From positions 186,001-250,000 of the forward strand of contig NZ_JACJHX010000004.1 in assembly GCF_014138605.1 (NCBI RefSeq): 64,000 bases of DNA, in the 5' to 3' direction. Shown in pieces: positions 8,911 through 16,170 of the stretch (within the stretch, counting starts at the first letter, position 1; every line of letters begins with the position of its first letter). The notes under the pieces are model-generated. The model saw nothing but the letters and a program-made list of their open reading frames with translations. It was not told where the DNA came from and searched no databases. A program made the translations under genes and the position numbers. The DNA comes from Peribacillus huizhouensis (GTDB lineage Bacteria > Bacillota > Bacilli > Bacillales > DSM-1321).

Positions 8911-9540
8911 TTAAATTTTAAGAAGTGATAATTGATTTAGTTCGTTTAACGAATCAATGACATCGTCGAACTTTTCAACATTTCCAAATCCGTATTTAGC
9001 ATAAACAAAAGGTATACCAGCTTCCTTTGAAGACGTAGCATCTAGCGTTGTATCGCCTACATAGATAGGGTTCTTTAAATGATTACGATCAATAATCATA
9101 CGGATATTATCTGCCTTTGACAGCCCCGTCCTACCCGGGTATTCAAAATCTTCAAAGTAACCTTCCAGTTGATTTCCTTTAATGAAACTTTGAATATAGC
9201 CTTCCTCACAATTGCTTACAATAAAAAGCCGATAGTTTTTCTTTAGTTCATTTAATGTCTCTATAAGTCTTGGGAAAAGTATGCCACCATCTTCTTCAAG
9301 GTACTGACATTGTTTCCTAGAACTTTCCTGCATAATAGCTTGGAGTACTTCATCTGAGGCATCTGGAAATAATCTCTTTGCAATAATATCAACTGGTAAT
9401 CCGTACAGGCCCTTTAATTGATCTGCTGTCACTTGAACACGAATACGATAGTTTGAAGCAGCATCTGACCAAATTTGCGCCCCTATATGGGTGGTATCCC
9501 ATAGAGTCCCATCTAAATCAAATATAATACTATCAATCAT
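8911..9540 (-). CDS. HAD-superfamily phosphatase
   Basis: 209 aa from the ATG at 9540, which has GAGGGGG upstream; a longer frame from 9573 lacks such support. Motif I is FDLDGTLWD at the N-terminus, motif II is the SNCEEGY region and motif IV is GDTTLDA. The size and cap position fit phosphoglycolate phosphatase or beta-phosphoglucomutase-like enzymes. In this cluster it probably dephosphorylates a sugar phosphate or removes a toxic side product. It ends the regulator-kinase-SDR-phosphatase run, 45 bases after the SDR. Confidence 0.82.
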   Translation of the reverse strand: MIDSIIFDLDGTLWDTTHIGAQIWSDAASNYRIRVQVTADQLKGLYGLPVDIIAKRLFPDASDEVLQAIMQESSRKQCQYLEEDGGILFPRLIETLNELKKNYRLFIVSNCEEGYIQSFIKGNQLEGYFEDFEYPGRTGLSKADNIRMIIDRNHLKNPIYVGDTTLDATSSKEAGIPFVYAKYGFGNVEKFDDVIDSLNELNQLSLLKI

Positions 9541-9585
9541 ATTAAAGTCCCCCTCTGAAGCTTCTTTAGGCATGAATAAGAGATA

Positions 9586-10362
9586 TTAAACAATAGTGAA
9601 CCCACCATCAATAATTAAATCTGTTCCAGTTGCAAAGGATGAAGAATCAGATAGCAAATAAATTACAGCACCAGCTAATTCTTCTGGCTTACCCATCCGT
9701 TTATATGGGGTTAGCTCCTTCCATAAATCTTGCCAATCCTGTCTAACAAATGATGTTAACTCTGTAAAGATATAGCCAGGACTTATGCAGTTTACTCTTA
9801 TTCCTTTATCAGCCCATTCGACTGCTAGGGATTTAGTCAATTGAACCACACCGGCCTTTGATGTATTGTAAGATGCTTGCTGCTGCGGGTAATTAACAAT
9901 CGTACCTGACATAGAAGCTGTGTTAACGATAGCACCTTGCTTATCACGAGCAATTAAATATCGTCCAAAAGCCTGAGCTACAAAGAAAACCCCATTTAGA
10001 TTGACATTAATCACTTTAAACCATTCATCCGAGGTTAAATCAATAGCTGGTTTTTGAATCACAATTCCTGCATTATTAAACAATAAATCTAATTTCCCCA
10101 TTTCAGCATCTGCTTTTTCAATAGCAACGGCAATCTCCTCTGGCTTTGTTACATCAACCCCTATTGCCATTGCTCTGCATTGATATTCTCTTCCAATTGC
10201 ATCCGCCGTAGCCTGTGCTTTTTCTGCCTGTTGGTCAAAAATTACAATATCCGCACCTACTGCTGCAATATGTTCAGCAACGGCTTTCCCTATGCCCTGT
10301 GCCCCCCCAGTTATAAGCACTACTTTTCCTTCAAGTGAGAATAATTTTTTCAACATATCCAT
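9586..10362 (-). CDS. short-chain dehydrogenase/reductase, sugar or polyol type
   Basis: 258 aa from the ATG at 10362, which has AAAGGAG nine bases upstream. Classical SDR features: TGGAQGIG (18-25), NNAG near 97, catalytic S150, Y165 and K169 (YNTSK), and the C-terminal GTDLIIDGG typical of SDRs such as gluconate 5-dehydrogenase or mannitol 2-dehydrogenase. It should interconvert a hydroxyl and a keto group with NAD(P). It lies between the kinase and the phosphatase, downstream of an aldolase relic. Confidence 0.87.
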   Translation of the reverse strand: MDMLKKLFSLEGKVVLITGGAQGIGKAVAEHIAAVGADIVIFDQQAEKAQATADAIGREYQCRAMAIGVDVTKPEEIAVAIEKADAEMGKLDLLFNNAGIVIQKPAIDLTSDEWFKVINVNLNGVFFVAQAFGRYLIARDKQGAIVNTASMSGTIVNYPQQQASYNTSKAGVVQLTKSLAVEWADKGIRVNCISPGYIFTELTSFVRQDWQDLWKELTPYKRMGKPEELAGAVIYLLSDSSSFATGTDLIIDGGFTIV

Positions 10363-10386
10363 ATATATAGTCTCCTTTAACATTAT

Positions 10387-10488
10387 TTATAGGTGTGAAA
10401 TAGTGACATGAGCATAAAGTGAAACTTCAATAAATGCACCTACTGCATAACCTTCTTTTTGAGCTTCCATCAACATTTTTTGTAGTAA
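10387..10488 (-). pseudogene. relic of a class II (ketose-bisphosphate) aldolase N-terminus
   Basis: The frame from the ATG at 10476 reads MLMEAQKEGYAVGAF, the characteristic start of class II aldolases of the FbaA/GatY/IolJ type; compare [13 protein letters not shown] in iolJ at 57553-58422. After GAF the reading runs into GAAGTTTCACTTTAT, the end of the dispersed element described at 44311, then stops. So only about 15 residues of the aldolase survive. It sits exactly where an aldolase would belong, between sugar kinase and SDR. Confidence 0.5.
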
Positions 10489-10519
10489 ATAATGAAATAA
10501 TTAACCATACCAACTTTAC

Positions 10520-12037
10520 CTATTTATCTATTGCAAAAACATCTTTCAAGGCAAAATAACAATTATCAAAGACTTTCTTAATAGGCTGATAGTCTAAAAC
10601 TGCCTCTGAATTAGGTGTATGTACATGATTAATTTCAATGAATTGATTAATTATATTAAAATCTTTATACATTCCTACCCCTACACCACCTGTTACAGCA
10701 GCTCCCATACTGCCTGCTTCTTCTAACAGGTTTGGGACAATAATCTTCGCATTATATACATCCGCGATGATTTGGCGCCAAACAGCACCTTTCGCTCCAC
10801 CGCCAACGACAAGCATTTCATCAATATCCATATGTTTGCGGAGAATGTCTAAAATGATAGAGAGATTCATCGTTACCCCCTCTAAAACACTTCGGAGTAA
10901 ATCTCCTCGTTGATTTTCAGATTTCAAACCAATAAATGCACCTTTTGCCTGAGCATCCCATCTAGGGGCTCTTTCCCCTAGGAGATACGGAAGAAAAATA
11001 ACACCGTTTGAGCCGACAGGAGACTGTTCGATTTGTGTATTCATATATTCATAGGGTGACTTCCCATTGGCCTCTGCTTCTTGGATTTCATATTGGCAGA
11101 TGGTATTTTTCACCCAATTATAGGACCCACCAGCAGTTTGCATAGTACCATTTGGAGCATACAATCCAGGAACTACATGCGCCCATGTAACCGTTCTCAT
11201 TTCTTCGTCAAAAATTGGTTTTTCAGATGCTGTCGTAATCCATGCGGATGTCCCGATACTGCAATAGGTTTTCCCAGGACTTATGGATCCTGCGCCTACG
11301 CTTGCCGTTACACCATCACCGCCACCAATAACAACAGATGTTCCTTCAGCTAAACCTGTTGCTTCTGCCGCTTTCTTTGTTACTCCTCCAGCAACAAAGG
11401 TTGAGGGCTTTAATTCAGGAAGTTTATCTGGGTCTATTCCTGCATACTCGATAATTTCATCGGACCATTTTAAATTCACCAAATCAAAACATCCATTACT
11501 GTTCCCATCTGAAAAGTCTGTATAAAAATTCCCAGTAAGTCGGGATACAATGAAATCCTTTGCATTTAAGGTTTTATACGTTTGCTCATATATTTCCGGT
11601 TCATTATCTCGAACCCACATAAGCTTTTGAATTCCATATGAGGCCGTATTACGATGACCGACAATATGATAAAAGTCCTTTTGAGTGATATATTCTTCAA
11701 TTTGGGCTACTTGTTTTTGGGCACGCTGATCAGCCCAAATAATTGCCCTTCGCAAAGGATTCCCTGATTTGTCCACACAAAGACATCCCATCATTTGGCC
11801 ACTAAAGCTAACAACGGCAATATCTAGCGGATTAATACCTAAAGATCCAATTAATTTCTTACTTGTGATGCATACGGCCTCCCACCAATCCTCTGCATCC
11901 TGCTCTACCCATGTGTCATTAAAATAATCAGTAGAATAAGAATAGACAGAACTTCCAATTAATTTACCATTTTCTGAAAATACAGTAGCCTTGTTCCCCG
12001 ATGTTCCTAAGTCATGAGCTAAAATATATTTTGTCAT
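10520..12037 (-). CDS. FGGY-family carbohydrate kinase (xylulokinase-like)
   Basis: 505 aa, the normal FGGY length. The N-terminal phosphate-binding motif is AHDLGTSGNKATVF. The middle has WADQRAQKQV and the GGGDGV segment, and the C-terminal domain has VVGGGAKGAVWRQIIADV followed by the EAGSMGAAVTGGVGVG adenosine-binding region. It should phosphorylate a ketose or polyol with ATP. Next to a D-allulose/D-tagatose 3-epimerase and dehydrogenases, a ketohexose or ketopentose substrate is the best guess; the exact sugar cannot be called. A large stem-loop lies between it and the GntR gene. Confidence 0.87.
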   Translation of the reverse strand: MTKYILAHDLGTSGNKATVFSENGKLIGSSVYSYSTDYFNDTWVEQDAEDWWEAVCITSKKLIGSLGINPLDIAVVSFSGQMMGCLCVDKSGNPLRRAIIWADQRAQKQVAQIEEYITQKDFYHIVGHRNTASYGIQKLMWVRDNEPEIYEQTYKTLNAKDFIVSRLTGNFYTDFSDGNSNGCFDLVNLKWSDEIIEYAGIDPDKLPELKPSTFVAGGVTKKAAEATGLAEGTSVVIGGGDGVTASVGAGSISPGKTYCSIGTSAWITTASEKPIFDEEMRTVTWAHVVPGLYAPNGTMQTAGGSYNWVKNTICQYEIQEAEANGKSPYEYMNTQIEQSPVGSNGVIFLPYLLGERAPRWDAQAKGAFIGLKSENQRGDLLRSVLEGVTMNLSIILDILRKHMDIDEMLVVGGGAKGAVWRQIIADVYNAKIIVPNLLEEAGSMGAAVTGGVGVGMYKDFNIINQFIEINHVHTPNSEAVLDYQPIKKVFDNCYFALKDVFAIDK

Positions 12038-12080
12038 CTTTTTAGCACCCCTTAAATCTATTCTAAAATCATATATTTTT

Positions 12081-12124
12081 TATCATCTATGCTCCCATTC
12101 GCAAGGATGGAACCATAGATGATA
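12081..12124 (-). other. stem-loop between regulator and kinase genes
   Basis: A perfect 11-bp inverted repeat (TATCATCTATG / CATAGATGATA) encloses a second 6-bp stem with one G-T pair (CCATTC / GGATGG) and a four-base loop. No T-run follows on the minus strand. It begins 6 bases after the regulator's stop codon and lies inside the transcribed unit, so it could set relative levels of regulator and kinase mRNA. Confidence 0.5.
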
Positions 12125-12129
12125 ATGAA

Positions 12130-12891
12130 CTATTTTGGTGAATTGGCCGAGATTATTACCTCGAACCTGTTTCTATCTCCCCGATATCTCGCTAATGAGT
12201 ATTCAATCGGTTCATCATATACGTTATAACCAATCGAAAGAAATTGCTGTATTGCCTTATCACTACTAATATTTAGATTTTCAATATCATAATCGTCTGC
12301 CTCTACAGCTTCTATGAGACGGCGGATTTTATATATCTGCGTATCATCATGTAATGCTAAAACAGGATATAATGACTCTTTTTCTAAATCATGATTCAAA
12401 ACAAACTTGCACTTGTTAAATGGAAGATACGTCTTTACCATGACAATAGGATCTTCATCTGCAAAGCGTTTACGATGAATGTAAACTACCTTTTCATTTG
12501 GTTTTAATTTAAGCTCTTTTGCCACTTCAACAGGAGCTATTATCACTTCAAAATCAAGAAGCTCTGTGCTGGGGGTTCTTCCCAAATCTGCAATTTGATC
12601 ATTAAAAGAACCTAAAGCCTGAATGAAACTTTGGTCAATCTTTGGCTTGGATACAAATGTTCCTTTACTTTTCACACGATATAACCAGCCCTCTTGAGCA
12701 AGTTCCGTTATTGCTTGCCTTACGGTTGTACGGCTAATATCAAACATCTCACTCAATTCATTTTCTGTAGGAATTAGACTCCCAATCTTATAATTACCTT
12801 CTTTGATTTCTGATAAAATTAGTTCTTTTAGTTGGAAATACAATGGTATTGGCACTGATTTATCCAATCGCACATTTTTCAATAAAACCAT
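12130..12891 (-). CDS. GntR-family transcriptional regulator with UTRA domain
   Basis: 253 aa. An N-terminal winged helix (about 12-80) carries the family signature IPTENELSEMFDISRTTVRQAI, and the rest is a UTRA effector domain ending in FEVIISANSP. It probably represses the sugar cluster and is released by a sugar or sugar phosphate. The start is uncertain: the ATG at 12891 sits directly after GTGAGGA, so a TTG three codons in (12882) may be used instead. It heads the regulator-kinase-SDR-phosphatase run and faces the epimerase gene across a 290-base control region. Confidence 0.88.
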   Translation of the reverse strand: MVLLKNVRLDKSVPIPLYFQLKELILSEIKEGNYKIGSLIPTENELSEMFDISRTTVRQAITELAQEGWLYRVKSKGTFVSKPKIDQSFIQALGSFNDQIADLGRTPSTELLDFEVIIAPVEVAKELKLKPNEKVVYIHRKRFADEDPIVMVKTYLPFNKCKFVLNHDLEKESLYPVLALHDDTQIYKIRRLIEAVEADDYDIENLNISSDKAIQQFLSIGYNVYDEPIEYSLARYRGDRNRFEVIISANSPK

Positions 12892-13030
12892 TCCTCACTT
12901 CATTCCTTTTTCTATATATTCTCTTCTATTAACCTAGATTTTATTTGAATTTTCAAATTCAATATCTTATATTTTCCTTGACATATTCCTTCAGGGATTC
13001 TTATTATTGATACATAGCATATTTATATCG

Positions 13031-13053
13031 TATTGTTACTACATAGTAACATA
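13031..13053. promoter_or_regulatory. GntR operator palindrome in the divergent control region
   Basis: GTTACTACATAGTAAC (13035-13050) is an inverted repeat GTTACT/AGTAAC around ACAT, extended by TATT and ATA. Related sites lie at 8602 and 2529. A weaker cre-like match, TGTAAGCACTTTCT (13112-13125, two mismatches), lies closer to the epimerase gene. Confidence 0.6.
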
Positions 13054-13180
13054 CTTAAATTATGAATTCAATAAACAAGAAATCGAAATATTCATCTGAC
13101 CTCTTATTTTTTGTAAGCACTTTCTCTTTATTAGAGGAAGTTTATACAATATATAAATTATTATAATGGAGGCGTTAAGA

Positions 13181-14050
13181 ATGAAGTATGGAATCTATTT
13201 TGCTTATTGGGAAGAAGATTGGGATACAAATTATCTTAAATATGTAAAAAAAGTTTCTGACCTTGGATTTGATGTGTTAGAGGTAGGAGCTGCAGGAATT
13301 GTGAATATGTCTGACGAAGATTTATATTCTTTAAGGTTTGAAGCCGAGAAATACAATATTACTTTAACGGCAGGAATTGGACTTCCAATAGAATACGATG
13401 TATCCTCCAGAGATGAAAACATTAGGCAAAATGGAATTTATTTTATGAAAAAGATTTTAGATGCACTGCATAAAGCAGGTATACATAAGATTGGCGGTAC
13501 AATCTATTCTTATTGGCCTGTAGATTACACAAAACCAATAAACAAACCAGAAGCTCGGAAACAAAGTATAAAGAGTATGAGGGAATTGGCCGATTATGCT
13601 GCTCAATATGATATTACCTTGTTAATAGAGACTTTAAATAGATTTGAGCAATTTTTAGTAAATGATGCGAAAGAAGCGGTTGAATTGGTAAAAGATATAG
13701 GAAAAGACAATGTTAAAGTCATGTTAGACAGCTTTCATATGAACATTGAAGAAGATTTTATTGGTGATGCCATTCGTTATACTGGTGAATATTTAGGACA
13801 TTTTCACATTGGTGAGTGTAATCGAAAAGTTCCTGGCAAGGGTCATATGCCATGGTCAGAAATGGGTCAGGCACTTCGCGACATCAATTATGATGGCTAT
13901 ATAGTGATGGAACCATTCGTTCGCCCTGGAGGCATTGTAGGTACTGATATTAAAATTTGGAGAGATCTTTCTGAAAAAGCAGATGAAGCTAAATTGGATG
14001 CCGATGTTAAAGAATCTCTGCAATTTGTAAAAAGGGAATTTTTAAGATAA
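13181..14050 (+). CDS. D-allulose (psicose)/D-tagatose 3-epimerase
   Basis: 289 aa from the ATG at 13181, which follows GGAGG by 8 bases; an upstream ATG at 13166 overlaps that site. TIM-barrel sugar isomerase. The metal and catalytic residues fall at E150 (IETLNRFEQ), D183 (MLDSFHMNIEED), H209 (GHFHIGECNRK) and E244 (VMEPFVRPGG), the positions I recall for characterised D-psicose 3-epimerases, and YAYW-type and YSYWPVDYTK segments are conserved. It interconverts ketohexoses at C3, for example D-allulose and D-fructose. It is transcribed alone and opposite the rest of the cluster. Confidence 0.88.
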   Translation: MKYGIYFAYWEEDWDTNYLKYVKKVSDLGFDVLEVGAAGIVNMSDEDLYSLRFEAEKYNITLTAGIGLPIEYDVSSRDENIRQNGIYFMKKILDALHKAGIHKIGGTIYSYWPVDYTKPINKPEARKQSIKSMRELADYAAQYDITLLIETLNRFEQFLVNDAKEAVELVKDIGKDNVKVMLDSFHMNIEEDFIGDAIRYTGEYLGHFHIGECNRKVPGKGHMPWSEMGQALRDINYDGYIVMEPFVRPGGIVGTDIKIWRDLSEKADEAKLDADVKESLQFVKREFLR

Positions 14051-14681
14051 TTTTAATTTAGTAGAGTGATTTAATGTAATCTCATATATTGGATTGTATT
14101 ACTTACTTTCCACATTCGATAGAAGTTTATCAAACGGATATTTTAACCTGAAAAAGCTGCCATATTGATTAAGATAGGCAGCTTTCATTATGGTATTATT
14201 CTACTGACAATGCTTAATGTGATAGAGTTCGGAAATACGAGTTTGTTAATTTTCGCTACTACCTACAAAAAGTTTTAATAAGGAGAAATATTTTCCTTTA
14301 TATTAAAATAATAAAATGATTAGCTCTACTCCAAGCTAACCTATTGTGTTTGAGTTAAATTCCAATACCATATCTATATATTACAAACCAAAATATGAAA
14401 AATCCCCCTTAAATCCTCAACTTTTAATAACATCAATATATTCCCTTTCTAGTATTAATGTCATCATAATTATTTACAGGCAGTCAATCGAGTATATCTA
14501 AAACCTTTATACTTCGCTTCTTTTTCAGCTTGAACTAGTTCCCTTTGGAAACTAACACCTCCTAATTTATTTTATTGAGACGAAATTCCCTTCAGGAATG
14601 GCGATAAGAAAAAAGCGAAGCATTTACGTAAAGATTTGTGCAAGCTAGGGGTATTTGTAATAGACCAAGGAGAAGATCAGT
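14051..14681. other. intergenic region with one terminator-like hairpin
   Basis: Apart from the hairpin at 14153-14185 I see only AT-rich sequence with no convincing gene. A 34-codon stretch in frame just before the DUF418 relic (14602-14704) looks coding-like but I cannot assign it. Confidence 0.5.
14153..14185 (+). terminator. hairpin after the epimerase gene
   Basis: AAAGCTGCC / GGCAGCTTT with a 15-base loop, 100 bases after the epimerase stop. The following sequence is only moderately T-rich. Confidence 0.55.
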
Positions 14682-15780
14682 ATGACCTTTCCATTAAACA
14701 TTAGAACAACAAAAAGAAAAAAACTTGCCGTTTCATTAGATCTAGCTAGAGTTTCTATGGTACTACTAATTGCACTTGCACATGCTCCACTATATTGTAC
14801 GCCACTGAACCTGGGATCATGTATAGGGTGGAAAGTATTAACTTCTTAGATCAAATCGTGAACCTTTTTGGCATGTTTATTATAGATAACCAAGCAAGAG
14901 CGATGTTTGCCGTTTTAGTAGGGCATGGGTTTGTTCTGGCATTTGAAAGTCAAATCTCAAAAGGAAAAAGTGAAAAAGATTCCTTACAGACTATATGTCG
15001 ACATTCCCGGTATTTGATTCTATTTGGAATTGTTTAGCTTTCTCATTGAAGGTTAAGATATTCTGATGGTCTGCGGGTTAGCTGGGTTTCTCGTTGGCTG
15101 ACTATTAACACGTGAAATCAAAACACTGATTCGAACCTTTACTTTTATCACTTTATTCTATATCATATTTAGTCCAATATTATGGGGCTTCATCATGCAA
15201 ACCACCAGAGATTATGGATATACTCCAGAGGTTTCAGCCAAAGACACTACCTTAGTCCACGATTATAAGATTGCTTTACTTTCCTTTTATTCCTATTTTA
15301 TTTCGCTTTATGTTCCCGATTCTTCCTTCCGTATTGCTCGGCCTGCGGATCGATAGATGTCAATTATTAACAAAACCAGAACCACAGTTAAAAACACTTT
15401 ATTTCATAATTATTCTAGGATTATCGGTCTCCTTACTAGGAGCGCTTCCTTTATCCTTTTTGGGGACCGTATTGAACCCTATTTAATTTTCAGCTGGTTC
15501 AATAAATGGATTTCAGATTTTAACCGAAATCTCTAGAGGATTAGCCTATGCGGCGATCTTTAGAATGATTGGGGTGAAGTTAAAGGAGCCTGTGTGCTTC
15601 ACACTTTCTTTAATGGTTTTAGGGAAGTTCACTAACATTCTTTGTTTGGAATGAGGCGATGCTTGTTCCATTCTTATCACCAGTAGCACTTGATTTAGGA
15701 GGATATGTAAGCAACGGATCGCTGCTTTGATTGCCCTGGATATTTGGAATCTTTCTGTCATATTCACCGCTATATTAGAA
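14682..15780 (+). pseudogene. decayed DUF418 (YeiB-like) membrane protein gene
   Basis: A good AAGGAG precedes the ATG at 14682 and the first frame reads MTFPLNIRTTKRKKLAVSLD then LARVSMVLLIALAHAP. The protein continues in another frame (NFLDQIVNLFGMFIIDNQAR, AVLVGHGFVLAFESQ, from about 14830), stops at 15037, and further pieces follow (ILMVCGLAGFLVG; FSPILWGFIMQ; PEPQLKTLYFIIILGLSVSL). A C-terminal GLAYAAIF and an ALDLGGYVSNGS-type segment end near 15780. At least two frameshifts and two stops are needed, so it cannot make an intact protein. DUF418 proteins are multi-pass membrane proteins of unclear function. Confidence 0.82.
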
Positions 15781-15812
15781 AAAAAAATAAAAATAAAAAT
15801 AAATAAACCAAC

Positions 15813-15856
15813 AGACAACCGAGTATTTTTTTGAAGTTCTCGGTTGTCTATGTTTT
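15813..15856 (+). terminator. intrinsic terminator
   Basis: Perfect 11-bp stem AGACAACCGAG / CTCGGTTGTCT with a 15-base loop, followed by ATGTTTTTATA. An A/T-rich tract on the other side also gives T-richness on the minus strand. Confidence 0.7.
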
Positions 15857-16170
15857 TATAAGCAACTGCTGACATTGATCTATTGCTATTTAATGAAAAT
15901 ATAAGGTCTGCTAAATTATCAGTATATCATTTACTTATGATATGGTTTACTTTGATTAATTCTAAATACCTTTCTAATTAACCCTTTCCCTTACCTCCAG
16001 GTTACATTTTAAACATGTCAACACCTTTTATAGTATTTGGAACAACTTTGGGACAACTTTGGGACAACTTGGGGGACAGAAATAAACAAACCGTTCCCAA
16101 TCATCTTCTATCAAATCCGATATATTTAATAAAAGCTTTAACTTCATATATAATTCATTTCTATACTCTG
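15857..16170. other. non-coding gap with an 11-bp tandem repeat
   Basis: At 16041-16078 the unit TTTGGGACAAC recurs about three times (GGAACAAC, then GGGACAAC twice, then GGGGGACAG). No gene, promoter or clear terminator for the nuclease gene was recognised here. Confidence 0.5.

Noticed and set aside
14602-14704. A 34-codon stretch (GDKKKAKHLRKDLCKLGVFV..) that loosely recalls the C-terminus of cysteinyl-tRNA synthetase
   Set aside because: Too short, no upstream homology and no start; similarity is by eye only.
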